Part shown: piece by piece, positions 43,596 through 56,837 of the stretch
Numbering within the stretch: position 1 is the first letter of the stretch
Layout of the letters: each line of letters begins with the position of its first letter
From: Chitinimonas viridis
Lineage (GTDB): Bacteria; Pseudomonadota; Gammaproteobacteria; Burkholderiales; Chitinimonadaceae
Reading direction: 5' to 3'
DNA: 64,000 nt
NCBI RefSeq assembly: GCF_030409555.1
Contig: NZ_JAUFPU010000003.1
Coordinates: 186,001 to 250,000, forward strand
Translations under genes and position numbers: made by a program
Notes under the pieces: generated by a model
Seen by the model: the letters and a program-made list of their open reading frames with translations, nothing else
Databases searched by the model: none
What the model was told of the DNA's origin: nothing

Positions 43596-43806
43596 GCCCA
43601 GGGACGTGCTGCAAGCTGCAAACAAGAGGTGGCAGCCAGGCATTTCAGTTCAACGCGCGGTGGAGCAGGGCGTTTACGGGCGCTAAGGGTGACGGTAAGC
43701 CATGCCTGTGGCCAAGTTGGTTAGAATGCGCCATGACTTCACGCTGACCGCCCAGGCACTGGGCCTGAGTGGCGTGATGGAAAACCACGGATAACCGAAA
43801 CACCCT

Positions 43807-45346
<1,540 letters not shown>

Positions 45347-45357
<11 letters not shown>

Positions 45358-46678
45358 CCAAGCTTGGCCTTCGATGACGCTAAAGGAGGCCGGTGTCGTT
45401 CTAATCGATTGCGACCACCGAACGCCGGTAGCACAGGATTCCGGCCTACCTTATATCGCCATCCCCCAGCTTAAAGATGGTCATGTCCGATTGGATGGAG
45501 GCGAAAGACGAATCTCTTCCGAGGACTTTGTCGAATGGACCAAAAAGCTTAAGCCTCGAGAGCACGATGTTATCGTGGTGCGACGCTGCAACTCTGGTGA
45601 CAGCGCCGTTGTACCCAAAGGCGTGGAGTGGGCAATTGGGCAAAATCTGGTTGTGCTGCGCTCTGATGGAAAATCTGTCTACCCGCCATTTTTAAGATGG
45701 TTGGTGCGAAGCGATGAATGGTGGGGGCAGGTCAACAAATACATCAATGTTGGCGCTGTTTTCGATAGCCTGAAGTGTCGAGAAATTCCGCTGTTTGAAC
45801 TGCCAATACCACCCATTCCGCATCAGGTTGAAATTGCTCAAGCGCTAAACGGCCTCGACGACCGCATCACCCTCCTGCACGAAACCAACGCCACGCTGGA
45901 AGCCATCGCGCAGGCGCTGTTCAAGTCCTGGTTCGTCGATTTCGACCCCGTCCGCGCCAAGCAGGCAGGCCGTGCGCCTGAAGGCATGGATGAAGCCACC
46001 GCCGCGCTGTTTCCGGATGGGTTCGAGGAGTCGGAGCTGGGGGTGGTGCCGAGAGGGTGGCGAAGCGGAGTATTGGCGGATATTGCAGACTTCCAAAATG
46101 GATATGCATTCAAAAGCAAGGATTGGGTAGAAGTAGGTCACCCTGTCGTAAAAATTGGCGATGTTAAGCCTGGGGTTATTGATTTCAGTGGATGCTCGTA
46201 TGTATCGAGTGAAACAGTTAATGGTTTGGAGCGATTCCGACTAAACCGTGGTGACCTACTTGTCGGCATGACAGGGTATGTTGGTGAAACTGGCCTAGTT
46301 CCAAGGGTTGAACCTTCCGCATATTTGAATCAACGAGTTGGCCGCATATCTGCACGCTCAGGAATGTTAGATATCGGGTTTGTGTATTGCATTGTTCGAG
46401 CCCCAGAGTTCAAATTATTTGCAGAATCACAATCTCATGGCAGTGCTCAGGCAAACGTCAGCGGTGCAGCTTTGCAAAGCTTTCAGACGGTATTGCCAAC
46501 CATCCAACTACTGGATGTTTTTAACAGTACGCTCTATCCGATGCTTGAGACGATACTCAGTAATCATGAGCGAGCCCTGGCAATCGCAACCATTCGAGAC
46601 ACGCTTCTCCCTCGCCTGATTTCCGGCCAACTCCGCCTGCCCGAAGCTACATCCCTTGTCGAAGAGGTTGCTGCATGA
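45347..46678 (+). CDS. hsdS: type I restriction-modification specificity subunit
   Basis: A 443-residue subunit with two target recognition domains, about residues 1-150 and 225-390. A conserved central helix spans about residues 160-210 ([38 protein letters not shown]) and a second repeat closes the protein. The recognition domains are visibly AT-richer than the conserved helices, a sign of exchange by recombination. They set the bipartite target sequence, which cannot be predicted from this alone. Confidence 0.93.
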
Positions 46679-47580
46679 CAAGCCACGGCACCCAGTACGC
46701 CTTGTTTGAGTCCGTCGAGGCTATCCCGGTTGAAAAGCCTGTCGCGTCGGAAGCTAGCGGAAGGCGGTTCAGTGACTTCGTGGTGTATGTCGATGAGAGT
46801 GGTGACCACTCGCTGGCCAGCATAGACAGGGACTATCCGGTATTTGTGCTGGCGTTGTGTGTCTTTCACAAGCGCCACTACGCCGAGAAAATCATTCCGG
46901 CCGTCGAAAAGCTGAAATTCAACTATTTCGGCCACGACAGTGTGGTTCTGCACGAGAACGAGATCCGCAAGCAGAAGGGTGATTTTGCCTTCTTGAGCCA
47001 TCGACCCACACGGGATGCGTTCATGGCGCAGCTTTCATCCATCATGGATGCGAGCAACTTTATCCTCATTTCCTGCGTGGTCGACAAGGCGCGTCTGGGG
47101 CGAGAAGGTGCGTCATCCAACCCATACCATATTGCGCTTGGCATTTGCCTGGAGGCTTTGTGTGAATTTCTTGCTGAGAAGCAGCAAGACCAGTTGAAGA
47201 CGCACGTTATCGTGGAATGCCGGGGCAAAAAAGAAGACGCGGAGCTTGAGCTGGAATTCAGGCGTATCTGCGATGGCGCCAACCGGCGCAACCAGTCTTT
47301 GCCTTTTGATGTGGTTTTCGCTGACAAGAAGACCAACCTGCCGGGGCTGCAATTGGCCGACCTGGTGGCGCGACCCATAGGGCTGAGCCATGTGCGGCCG
47401 GGTCAGGCCAACCAAGCTTTCGATATGCTTAAACGGAAGTTCTTTTGCAATGGCGGGCGCAGCAAGGTGGGAAGCGGATATGAGAACGTAGGACTGATGA
47501 TCTACCCGCCTCAGAAAGCGAAAAGCCCCGGTGAACCCACCGAGGCTGCAGCGCCGACCGGGAACCCCCAATCCACTTAG
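46675..47580 (+). CDS. DUF3800 domain protein
   Basis: A 301-residue protein with the DUF3800 signatures: FVVYVDESGDHSLASID near residue 35 (acidic DESG) and LPGLQLADLVARPIGLSH late. The central part holds LHENEIRKQKGDF. The fold is thought to be RNase H-like, with conserved acidic residues that could bind metal. Its start overlaps the hsdS stop by 4 bases, so it is cotranscribed with the restriction genes. DUF3800 genes occur beside defence systems, but function is unproven. Confidence 0.85.
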   Translation: MTSHGTQYALFESVEAIPVEKPVASEASGRRFSDFVVYVDESGDHSLASIDRDYPVFVLALCVFHKRHYAEKIIPAVEKLKFNYFGHDSVVLHENEIRKQKGDFAFLSHRPTRDAFMAQLSSIMDASNFILISCVVDKARLGREGASSNPYHIALGICLEALCEFLAEKQQDQLKTHVIVECRGKKEDAELELEFRRICDGANRRNQSLPFDVVFADKKTNLPGLQLADLVARPIGLSHVRPGQANQAFDMLKRKFFCNGGRSKVGSGYENVGLMIYPPQKAKSPGEPTEAAAPTGNPQST

Positions 47581-47587
47581 ACATAAG

Positions 47588-47609
47588 GGTACACGTTTAA
47601 ACGTGTACC
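47588..47609. promoter_or_regulatory. 22-bp perfect palindrome before hsdR
   Basis: Two perfect 11-base half-sites (GGTACACGTTT and AAACGTGTACC) meet at the centre with no spacer. It lies in the 54-base gap between the DUF3800 stop and the hsdR start, 25 bases before that start. Without T residues after it, it looks like an operator for a dimeric regulator rather than a terminator. Confidence 0.6.
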
Positions 47610-47634
47610 AGGCAAGCCCACTGGTAGGCCGAAA

Positions 47635-50600
47635 ATGACCGAAGACCAACTCGAACAGGAAGCACTAGGCTGGCTAGCCGATGTCGGCTACGCCCACCGT
47701 TTTGGCCCCGATCTGGCCCACGATGGGGCCGATGCCGAGCGGGCCAACTATCGCGAGGTGCTGCTGGTCGAGCGGTTGCGGGCGGCGATTGCGCGGCTGA
47801 ATCCGCACGTCCCGCTGATGGCGCGCGAGACTGCCTTGCAGCAAGTGCGCGACCTGGGCATACCCGTGCTGCTGTCGGCCAACCGGCGCTTTCATCAGTT
47901 GCTGGTGGCTGGCGTGCCGGTGGAATACCAGAAGGATGGCGAAGCGCGCGGCGATTTCGTGCGCCTGGTGGACTGGAGCAACCCGGCGGCTAACGAGTGG
48001 CTGGCGGTGAACCAGTTCTCCGTCCAGGGGGCGCAGCACACGCGCCGGCCGGACATCATCCTGTTCGTCAACGGCTTGCCGCTGGTGTTGCTGGAGTTGA
48101 AGAACCCGGCTGATGTGCATGCCGACATCTGGAAGGCCTACGAGCAGATTCAAACCTATAAGGCGCAGATTCCGGATGTGTTCCAGTACAACGAGGTGCT
48201 GGTGATCTCCGATGGCTCGCAGGCGCGGCTGGGTTCGCTGTCGGCCAATGCCGAGCGCTTTATGCAGTGGCGGACCATAGACGGCGCTGTGCTGGACCCG
48301 CTAGGTGCCTTCAGCGAGCTGGAAACCTTGATTCGTGGCGTGCTGGCGCCGCCCTACCTGCTCGACTACCTGCGCTTTTTTGTGCTGTTCGAGGATGATG
48401 GCCAACTGGTCAAGAAAATTGCCGGTTACCACCAGTTTCATGCGGTGCGGGCGGCCATACAGCATGTGGTGGCAGCATCTCGCCCTGGCGCCAGCCACAA
48501 AGGCGGCGTGGTGTGGCACACGCAGGGTAGCGGCAAGAGCATCACCATGACCTGTTTTGCGTCGAGGGTGATGCAGGAAGCAGCGATGGAGAACCCGACC
48601 ATCGTTGTCATCACCGACCGCAACGACCTGGACGGGCAGTTGTTCGGTGTGTTCTCGCTGGCGCAGGACCTGTTGCGCGAGCAGCCCTCGCAGGCCATTA
48701 CCCGGCAGGATTTGCGTGCTCAACTGGCCAACCGCCCCTCGGGCGGTATTGTGTTTGCCACCATCCAGAAGTTCATGCCGGGGGAGGATGAAGACACCTT
48801 CCCGGTGTTGTCGGACCGGCACAATATCGTCGTTATTGCCGATGAGGCGCACCGCACCCAGTATGGCTTTGAAGCGCAGCTGAAGACCTTCAAGGCCAAG
48901 CCTCAGGCAGGCCGCACGGCGGCTAACACCGACTCTGCCCTGATGGTGGCCGAGCCGGCGGCGGAGTACATGACCCGCTATCAAGTGGGCTATGCCCAGC
49001 ACCTACGCGATGCACTGCCCAATGCCACCTTTGTGGCCTTTACCGGTACGCCGGTATCGAGCGAGGACCGCGACACCCGCGCCGTGTTTGGCGAGTACAT
49101 CCACGTTTACGACATGCAGCAGGCGAAGGAGGATGGCGCGACGGTGGCCATCTACTTTGAAACGCGCCTGGCCAAGTTGTCGCTCAAGGCCGAGGCGCTG
49201 CCGCATATCGACGAGGAAGTCGATGAGCTGGCCGAGGACGAGGAGGAAGGCCAGCAGGCCAAGTTGAAGAGCCGTTGGGCTGCGCTGGAAAAAGTTGTTG
49301 GCGCCGAGCCGCGCGTGGCCGCTGTGGCGGCTGACCTGGTTGCCCATTTTGATGAGCGCAACAAGGCGCAGGACGGTAAGGCCATGGTGGTGACCATGAG
49401 CCGCGACATCTGCGTCCATCTCTATGATGACATCATCAAGCTGCGCCCGGACTGGCACGATGACGACCCCGAGAAGGGTGCCATCAAAATCGTGATGACT
49501 GGCTCGGCCAGTGACAAGGCGCTTCTGCGGCCGCATATCTACAGCGGGCAGGTGAAGAAGCGGCTGGAAAAGCGCTTCAAGGACCCGGCCGACCCGCTGC
49601 GCCTGGTTATCGTGCGCGATATGTGGCTGACCGGCTTTGATGCGCCGTGCGTGCATACGCTGTATGTCGACAAGCCTATGAAGGGCCACAACCTGATGCA
49701 GGCCATTGCACGGGTGAACCGGGTGTTCAAGGACAAGCAGGGCGGCCTGGTGGTCGACTACATCGGCATTGCCAATGAGCTGAGAAGCGCGCTGAAGGAA
49801 TACAGTGCCAGCAATGGACGCGGCCGCCCCACGGTGGATGCGGCGGAGGCCTATGCCGTGCTGGAGGAGAAGCTAGACATATTGCGCGGCATGCTGCATG
49901 GCTACGACTACAGCGGCTTCCTCACCGGTGGGCACAAATGCCTGGCCGGCGCCGCCAACCATGTATTGGGCCTTGACGATGGCAAGAAGCGCTTTGCCGA
50001 TACGGCGCTGATGATGAGCAAGGCCTTCAGCCTGTGCTGCACGCTGGAAGAGGCCAAGGCGGTACGCGAGGAAGTCGCCTTTATGCAGGCGGTGAAGGTT
50101 ATCCTTACCAAGCGCGAGCTGAGCGACAAGAAGCAGACCGACGAGGCGCGCGACCACGCCATCCGGCAAATCATCAACTCGGCGGTGGTGTCGGAGAAGG
50201 TGGTGGATGTGTTCGAGGCGGTGGGGCTCGACAAGCCGAATGTCGGCATACTCGACGATGCCTTCCTGGCTGAGGTGCGCAACCTGCCCGAGCGCAATCT
50301 GGCGGTAGAGCTGCTGGAGCGCCTGCTGGAAGGCGAAATCAAGAGCCGCTTTGCCAGCAATGTGGTGCAGGAAAAGAAGTTTTCCGAGCTGCTGGCCAAT
50401 GTGGTGACTCGCTACCAGAACCGCGCTATCGAGACGGCCCAGGTGATCGAAGAACTTATCGAGATGGCGCAGAAGTTCCGGGAGGCCGCCCATCGTGGTG
50501 AACAGTTGGGCCTTACCGAGGATGAAATCCGCTTCTACGATGCGCTGGCCAACAATGAATCTGCTGTGCGCGAGCTATCGGACGAGACGCTGAAGAAGAT

Positions 50601-50793
50601 TGCCCACGAGCTGACCGAGAATCTGCGCCGGAGCATTACCGTGGACTGGTCGGCCCGCGAGAGCGTGCGCGCCCAGCTACGCCTGATGGTGAAGCGCATA
50701 CTGCGCAAGTACAAATACCCGCCGGACATGCAGGATGGTGCGGTGGAGCTGGTGTTGCAGCAGGCGCAGGCGCTGGGTGAGGCGTGGGCTTAA
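47635..50793 (+). CDS. hsdR: type I restriction endonuclease subunit R
   Basis: A 1052-residue HsdR. The N-terminal PD-(D/E)xK nuclease has Asp140, Glu154 and Lys156 ([18 protein letters not shown]). The translocase has Walker A HTQGSGKS (Lys301), the [14 protein letters not shown] helicase motif, [10 protein letters not shown] and the late motif [13 protein letters not shown]. The C-terminal EcoR124-type domain interacts with HsdM. It cleaves unmodified foreign DNA after ATP-driven translocation. It reads intact. Confidence 0.97.
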   Translation: MTEDQLEQEALGWLADVGYAHRFGPDLAHDGADAERANYREVLLVERLRAAIARLNPHVPLMARETALQQVRDLGIPVLLSANRRFHQLLVAGVPVEYQKDGEARGDFVRLVDWSNPAANEWLAVNQFSVQGAQHTRRPDIILFVNGLPLVLLELKNPADVHADIWKAYEQIQTYKAQIPDVFQYNEVLVISDGSQARLGSLSANAERFMQWRTIDGAVLDPLGAFSELETLIRGVLAPPYLLDYLRFFVLFEDDGQLVKKIAGYHQFHAVRAAIQHVVAASRPGASHKGGVVWHTQGSGKSITMTCFASRVMQEAAMENPTIVVITDRNDLDGQLFGVFSLAQDLLREQPSQAITRQDLRAQLANRPSGGIVFATIQKFMPGEDEDTFPVLSDRHNIVVIADEAHRTQYGFEAQLKTFKAKPQAGRTAANTDSALMVAEPAAEYMTRYQVGYAQHLRDALPNATFVAFTGTPVSSEDRDTRAVFGEYIHVYDMQQAKEDGATVAIYFETRLAKLSLKAEALPHIDEEVDELAEDEEEGQQAKLKSRWAALEKVVGAEPRVAAVAADLVAHFDERNKAQDGKAMVVTMSRDICVHLYDDIIKLRPDWHDDDPEKGAIKIVMTGSASDKALLRPHIYSGQVKKRLEKRFKDPADPLRLVIVRDMWLTGFDAPCVHTLYVDKPMKGHNLMQAIARVNRVFKDKQGGLVVDYIGIANELRSALKEYSASNGRGRPTVDAAEAYAVLEEKLDILRGMLHGYDYSGFLTGGHKCLAGAANHVLGLDDGKKRFADTALMMSKAFSLCCTLEEAKAVREEVAFMQAVKVILTKRELSDKKQTDEARDHAIRQIINSAVVSEKVVDVFEAVGLDKPNVGILDDAFLAEVRNLPERNLAVELLERLLEGEIKSRFASNVVQEKKFSELLANVVTRYQNRAIETAQVIEELIEMAQKFREAAHRGEQLGLTEDEIRFYDALANNESAVRELSDETLKKIAHELTENLRRSITVDWSARESVRAQLRLMVKRILRKYKYPPDMQDGAVELVLQQAQALGEAWA

Positions 50794-50905
50794 CACTGCA
50801 GGCAAGTTGCCCATGAGTCAGTCATCGGCAGCGTAGTCGAAGATTGACTGGTATAGAGACCAGATTGGGTTGCGGCATGACCATGCCGACGCGGCTGAAG
50901 CTGGC

Positions 50906-50937
50906 AGCGGGCACGCCCCTTGAGTGCGGTGCCCGCT
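50906..50937 (-). terminator. hairpin downstream of argB
   Basis: Nine-bp stem (AGCGGGCAC / GTGCCCGCT) with a 14-base loop, 43 bases past the argB stop. It lacks a T run in either direction, so it may only stall or protect the transcripts of argB and hsdR, which converge here. Confidence 0.4.
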
Positions 50938-50979
50938 TGAACGACTGGGCTTGCCTGAGCAAACCGGGTGCGGCGACGT

Positions 50980-51909
<930 letters not shown>

Positions 51910-51977
51910 TTAGCGCCGTTCGTCATCTGATACTGCACTCGGACTTGCTTAGTTTTCGGGAGAGGCGTAACTTAAAT

Positions 51978-51995
51978 TAAATGAACGTTCATTTA
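51978..51995. promoter_or_regulatory. likely operator of the TetR-family repressor
   Basis: Perfect 18-bp palindrome: half-sites TAAATGAAC and GTTCATTTA. It ends seven bases before the GTG start of the regulator. Palindromes of this kind, centred near the start of a TetR gene, usually bind its own product. The motif is close to known AcrR-type TGAACG..TTCA sites. Confidence 0.75.
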
Positions 51996-52002
51996 TTTTA
52001 TC

Positions 52003-52692
52003 GTGAAACCTGAAAACACCGATTGCACCGAGCGTTGCCCGGTGCTGGAAACCGTGACGCGCTGGACCCGGCGTAAGGACGCCCGCCCAGGCGAGATACT
52101 GGATGCGGCGCTGGACCTGTTCGTGGCGCGGGGGTTTTCGGCTACCAAGGTCGAGGACATTGCCCGCGCCGCTGGCGTGACGGCAGGGACCATCTATCGT
52201 TATTACGCCAACAAGGAAGACATACTCAAGGCGGTGATACGCGAGTCGCTGGTGCCCACCTTGCAGGAGGGCGAGCAACTGATTGCCCAGTTCGACGGCA
52301 GCGGCCCGGAACTGCTGGCCTTTGTTATCCGCACCTGGTGGCAGATGCATGGTGCGACCAAGCTGTCTGGCATACCCAAGCTGATGATTGCCGAGGCCAG
52401 CAATTTCCCTGAACTGGCGCGCTTTCACCGCGAGGAGGTGATAGCCCGGGGCGAGAACCTGATTGCCAGTGCCATCCAGTTCGGCATAGACCGTGGCGAG
52501 TTCCGCCCGGTGGCGCTGGATGTGGCGGTGAAGGTGGTGGTGGCGCCGGTGGTCATGGCCATGGTGTGGAAAAATACGGATATTTGCCCCGGTCTGGACC
52601 TGGACCACTATCTTGAAGAAGTCATCGAGACCCTGATTCATGGCTTGGGCGCGCGCCCGGGCGACAAGCAAAACGGAGAGAGCGAAGCATGA
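52003..52692 (+). CDS. TetR-family transcriptional regulator
   Basis: A 229-residue repressor. It has an N-terminal helix-turn-helix (GFSATKVEDIARAAGVTAGTIYRYYANKE split over about residues 44-72) and a C-terminal ligand domain with LDLDHYLEEVIETLIHG. A GTG start with no Shine-Dalgarno directly follows the palindrome, so the mRNA may be leaderless or nearly so. Its stop overlaps the start of the adaptor gene (ATGA), which ties it to the efflux operon. Confidence 0.93.
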   Translation: MKPENTDCTERCPVLETVTRWTRRKDARPGEILDAALDLFVARGFSATKVEDIARAAGVTAGTIYRYYANKEDILKAVIRESLVPTLQEGEQLIAQFDGSGPELLAFVIRTWWQMHGATKLSGIPKLMIAEASNFPELARFHREEVIARGENLIASAIQFGIDRGEFRPVALDVAVKVVVAPVVMAMVWKNTDICPGLDLDHYLEEVIETLIHGLGARPGDKQNGESEA

Positions 52693-53732
52693 TGAAGCGC
52701 AACCTGGCCCTGTTGCTGGCCATTGCCACGGCACTGGCCGCCTGTGGCAAGACCGAGACCCACTATGAGGATGTACGCCCGGTGCGTACGGTGGTGGTTA
52801 AACCCGATGGCATTGCCACTACCGCCAGTTATTCCGGCGAGGTGCGTGCACGACGCGAGGCCCAGCTGGGCTTCCGCCTGGCAGGGCAGATTGTGGAACG
52901 CTATGTGGAGCTGGGCCAGGCGGTGAAGGCCGGCCAACCGCTGCTTCGCCTGGATGGCCGCGATGTGGCCTTGCAACAGGCCTCCGCCAAGAGCCAGTTC
53001 GACAAGGCGCGCATGGATTATGAACGGGCGCAGCAACTGCGCGGCCAGGGATTTGTCAGCCAGACCAATGTGGATGCAGCCAAGGTGGCGTTCGATGCGG
53101 CGCGCTCGCAATACAACCTCAGCAGCAACCAGGGTGGCTACACGGTGCTCAAGGCGGAGCGGGCCGGCGTGGTGACGGCCATCAATGCGGAAGTCGGCCA
53201 GGTGGTGGCGGCCGGCACGCCCGTGGTCAAGATTGCCGAGCAGGGTGAGCGTGAGGTGGTGGTGAGCGTGCCGGAATCCCGCGTGGAGGAGCTGCGCAAG
53301 GCGGCCAGCCTGACGGTGGAGCTGTGGGCGCTGCCGGGCAAGCGCTATGCGGGCAAGCTGCGCGAGCTGGCGCCTGATACCGACCCGATCACCCGCACCT
53401 ATGCTGCCCGCGTGAGCGTGGTGGAGGCCGATGAGGCGCTGCGCCTGGGCATGACGGCCAATGTGCGCCTGCCCGGCGACGAGAGCCTGAGTGGTTTTAC
53501 CCTGCCGTTGACGGCGATCTACGACCGCGATGGCCAGCCCAAGGTCTGGGTGGTGGACAGCAAGACCAACCGCGTCAGCGCCCGGCCCGTACAATTAGCG
53601 GGGGTGCGCAATGATGTGGTGCTGGTGGCTGGTGGGTTGAAGGCCGGCGAGACCGTGGTGACGGCGGGTGCGCACCTTTTGCATGCCAACCAGCTGGTAC
53701 GCCTGGCCGAAAGCCAGCTGAGCCGCAAGTAA
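52689..53732 (+). CDS. RND efflux periplasmic adaptor lipoprotein
   Basis: A 347-residue membrane-fusion protein with lipobox LAAC (Cys19). The lipoyl half-motif GEVRARREAQLGFRLAGQIV opens it, followed by the alpha hairpin (ASAKSQFDKARMDYERAQQLRG) and beta barrel. It bridges the RND pump and outer membrane channel. It is translationally coupled to the TetR gene and 18 bases before the pump gene. Confidence 0.93.
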   Translation: MMKRNLALLLAIATALAACGKTETHYEDVRPVRTVVVKPDGIATTASYSGEVRARREAQLGFRLAGQIVERYVELGQAVKAGQPLLRLDGRDVALQQASAKSQFDKARMDYERAQQLRGQGFVSQTNVDAAKVAFDAARSQYNLSSNQGGYTVLKAERAGVVTAINAEVGQVVAAGTPVVKIAEQGEREVVVSVPESRVEELRKAASLTVELWALPGKRYAGKLRELAPDTDPITRTYAARVSVVEADEALRLGMTANVRLPGDESLSGFTLPLTAIYDRDGQPKVWVVDSKTNRVSARPVQLAGVRNDVVLVAGGLKAGETVVTAGAHLLHANQLVRLAESQLSRK

Positions 53733-53750
53733 GCCGGATAGGGAGCCAGC

Positions 53751-56700
53751 ATGCGCAGCATCAACCTGTCCGAGTGGGCACTCAAGCACCAGCAACTGGT
53801 GCTGTATTTCATTATTGTCTTCATGTTCGCGGGTTATTTTTCTTATACCCATCTGGGCCAGAAGGAAGACCCGGAATTCACCTTCAAGGCCATGGTGATA
53901 CAGACCTACTGGCCTGGTGCGTCGGCGACCGATATGGAGCTGCAGGTCACCGACAAGATGGAGAAGAAGCTGCAGGAGATGTCGCAGATCGAGTATGTGC
54001 GCTCTTACTCCAAGGCCGGCGAGAACCAGCTGCTGATCAACTTGAAGGAAGGTGTGGCGCCACAAGAGGTGCCTGATATCTGGTACCAGGTGCGCAAGAA
54101 GATGGGCGATATCCGGCATACCTTGCCAGAGGGCGTGCGCGGGCCTTTCTACAATGATGAGTTCGGCGATACCTTTGGCAACCTCTATGCCTTTACCACC
54201 GACGGTTTCAGCTATGCCGAGCTGAAGAAGTATGTCGATGCCGCCAGGGCCGAGCTGCTGCATGTGCCGGACGTGAACAAGGTCGACTATGTGGGGGTGC
54301 AGGACGAGAAGATCTACGTCGAGACCTCCAATGCCAAGCTGGCCTCGCTGGGGCTGGACCCGCAGCTGGTGTTCCAGACCTTGCAGGCCACCAATGCGGT
54401 GGTGCCGGCGGGGGCCGTGGAAACCAGCAGCGAGCGGGTGGCCATGCGGGTGACCGGCGAATTTGACTCGATCGAAGCCATACGCAATATTGGCATACGT
54501 GCCAATGGCCGTACCTTCCGCCTGGGTGATGTGGCCAAGGTGTATCGCGGTTATTCCGACCCGACTGTCAGCAAGATGCGCCACAACGGCCAGGAGGCCA
54601 TAGGCCTGGCCATCAGCATGCGCAAGGGGGGCGATGTCATCCAGCTGGGCCAGAAACTGGATGCCAGCATTGAGCGCATCCGCGCCGAGCTGCCGGTGGG
54701 CATAGAAATCCATGCGGTGTCCGACCAGCCCAAGGTGGTCAAGGATTCCATCCATGAGTTCGTCAAGAGCCTGATCGAGGCGGTGGCCATCGTGCTGGTG
54801 GTGTCCTTCCTCTCGCTGGGCTGGCGTACTGGCCTGGTGGTGGCGCTATCCATCCCGCTGGTGCTGGCCATGACCTTTCTGGTCATGTATGCCTTTGGCC
54901 TGGACCTGCAGCGTATCTCGCTGGGGGCGCTGATCATTGCCCTGGGCCTGCTGGTGGACGATGCCATCATTGCGGTGGAAATGATGGCACTGAAGCTGGA
55001 GCAGGGCTGGGACAGGCTGCGTGCGGCCACCTATGCCTACACCACGACCGCCTTTCCCATGCTGACTGGCACCTTGATCACCGCTGCGGGCTTCATGCCG
55101 GTGGGTCTGGCCAAGTCCAATGCCGGTGAATACACCGTCTCGATCTTCCAGGTGGTGGGTATCTCGCTGATGTTGAGCTGGGTGGTGGCGGTGATCTTCA
55201 CTCCCTATCTGGGCTACAAGCTGCTGCCTGAGACCAAGCATCATGGCGACGAGAATGCGGTGTACCAGAAGCCGTTCTACCAGCGCTTCCGCCGCCTGGT
55301 GAACTGGTGTTTGAATTACCGCAAGACTGTCCTGATCGTCACCCTGCTGGCCTTTGTGACTGCGCTGGGTCTGTTCAAGTTCGTGCCCAAGCAGTTCTTC
55401 CCTTCATCGAACAGGCCGGAGTTGATGGTGGACGTGTGGCTGCCGCAAGCCTCTACCTATGAGCAGACTGAAATCCAGATCAAGGCGCTGGAGGAGAAGC
55501 TCAAAGGCGACCCCAATATCGCCAGCGTGACCAGCTATGTGGGTAACGGCAGCCCTCGGTTCTACCTGCCGCTGGAACAGCAGCTGCCCAACCTGAATTT
55601 TGGCCAGCTGATGGTGATGACCAAGAACGAGAAGGTGCGCGAAGAGGTGATGGTCAAGATACAGGGCCTGTTCGACAAGGACTTCCCGCTGGTGCGCGGC
55701 CGGGTGACACGGTTGGAGAACGGCCCGCCGGTGGGATACCCGGTGCAGTTCCGGGTGGCCGGGCCTGACCAGGCCAAGCTCAAGCAGGTGGCGGAGCAGG
55801 TATCGGCCATCATGCGTGGCAACCCGCATATCCGCCATGTGAACACCGACTGGAGCGAGCGGGTGAAGGTGATGCGGCTGGAAGTGGACCAGGACAAGGC
55901 GCGTGCCCTGGGTATTACCTCGCAGCAGCTATCCTATGCCTTGCAGATATCGCTGTCTGGCGTGACGGTGACGCAGTTCCGTGAGCATGACCGCACCATA
56001 GATGTGATTGCCCGCCTGGATCGCCCCGAGCGTACCGACCTCAATAACCTGAAGGATGCCAAGGTTTACCTACACAGTGGCAAGTATGTGCCGGTGAGCC
56101 AGGTGGCCAAGCTGAAGCTGGAGAGCGAAGAGAGCATTGTGTGGCGCCGTAACCGCATGCCGACCATCTCGGTACGTGCAGACGTGGAAGGTGCCCAGGC
56201 GCCGGATGTGACCATGAAGCTGTGGCCGGAAGTGAAGAAGTTGGCCGACAGCCTGCCGCTGGGTTACAGCATCGAGATCGGTGGCTCGCAGGAATCCAGC
56301 GTCAAAGGCCAAAGCTCCATCATGGCGGTGATGCCATTGATGCTGCTGACGGTGATGACCATCTTGATGTTCCAGCTGCAGAATATCTCCAAGATGATAT
56401 TGGTGCTGCTGACTGCGCCGCTGGGCATGATAGGCGTGGCCGCTATACTGCTGCTGTTTCAGGTACCGTTCGGCTTTGTGGCGCAGCTGGGGGTGATTGC
56501 CCTGGCTGGCATGATCATGCGGAACTCGGTGATTCTGGTGGACCAGATAGACCAGCATATGGCTGAGGGGGAACATCCCTGGCATGCCATCGTCGAATCG
56601 GCGGTGCGGCGCTTCCGCCCCATCATGCTGACGGCGGCGGCGGCCATCCTGGCCATGGTGCCCCTGACACGCTCCACCTTCTGGGGACCCATGGCGTGGG

Positions 56701-56804
56701 CCATCATGGGGGGCTTGTTCGTGGCCACCTTGCTGACGTTGCTGTTCCTGCCTGCACTGTATGCCACCTGGTACCGGGTGAAGAAGCCGTTGGATGCGGC
56801 TTGA
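53751..56804 (+). CDS. RND-family efflux pump permease
   Basis: A 1017-residue proton-driven pump with 12 transmembrane helices and two large periplasmic loops. The proton relay aspartates of helix 4 are present in LGLLVDDAIIAVEMM. The N-terminus (FIIVFMFAGYFSYTHLGQKEDPEF) and the helix-12 region (LMLGIIGT-like LTLLFLPALYATWYR) are standard. Sequence resembles the TriC/MexK-like group rather than AcrB, by memory only. Substrates are unknown. Confidence 0.95.
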   Translation: MRSINLSEWALKHQQLVLYFIIVFMFAGYFSYTHLGQKEDPEFTFKAMVIQTYWPGASATDMELQVTDKMEKKLQEMSQIEYVRSYSKAGENQLLINLKEGVAPQEVPDIWYQVRKKMGDIRHTLPEGVRGPFYNDEFGDTFGNLYAFTTDGFSYAELKKYVDAARAELLHVPDVNKVDYVGVQDEKIYVETSNAKLASLGLDPQLVFQTLQATNAVVPAGAVETSSERVAMRVTGEFDSIEAIRNIGIRANGRTFRLGDVAKVYRGYSDPTVSKMRHNGQEAIGLAISMRKGGDVIQLGQKLDASIERIRAELPVGIEIHAVSDQPKVVKDSIHEFVKSLIEAVAIVLVVSFLSLGWRTGLVVALSIPLVLAMTFLVMYAFGLDLQRISLGALIIALGLLVDDAIIAVEMMALKLEQGWDRLRAATYAYTTTAFPMLTGTLITAAGFMPVGLAKSNAGEYTVSIFQVVGISLMLSWVVAVIFTPYLGYKLLPETKHHGDENAVYQKPFYQRFRRLVNWCLNYRKTVLIVTLLAFVTALGLFKFVPKQFFPSSNRPELMVDVWLPQASTYEQTEIQIKALEEKLKGDPNIASVTSYVGNGSPRFYLPLEQQLPNLNFGQLMVMTKNEKVREEVMVKIQGLFDKDFPLVRGRVTRLENGPPVGYPVQFRVAGPDQAKLKQVAEQVSAIMRGNPHIRHVNTDWSERVKVMRLEVDQDKARALGITSQQLSYALQISLSGVTVTQFREHDRTIDVIARLDRPERTDLNNLKDAKVYLHSGKYVPVSQVAKLKLESEESIVWRRNRMPTISVRADVEGAQAPDVTMKLWPEVKKLADSLPLGYSIEIGGSQESSVKGQSSIMAVMPLMLLTVMTILMFQLQNISKMILVLLTAPLGMIGVAAILLLFQVPFGFVAQLGVIALAGMIMRNSVILVDQIDQHMAEGEHPWHAIVESAVRRFRPIMLTAAAAILAMVPLTRSTFWGPMAWAIMGGLFVATLLTLLFLPALYATWYRVKKPLDAA

Positions 56805-56837
56805 GCCAGCGGAAACGGATTTGGATTTCAGCTATTG

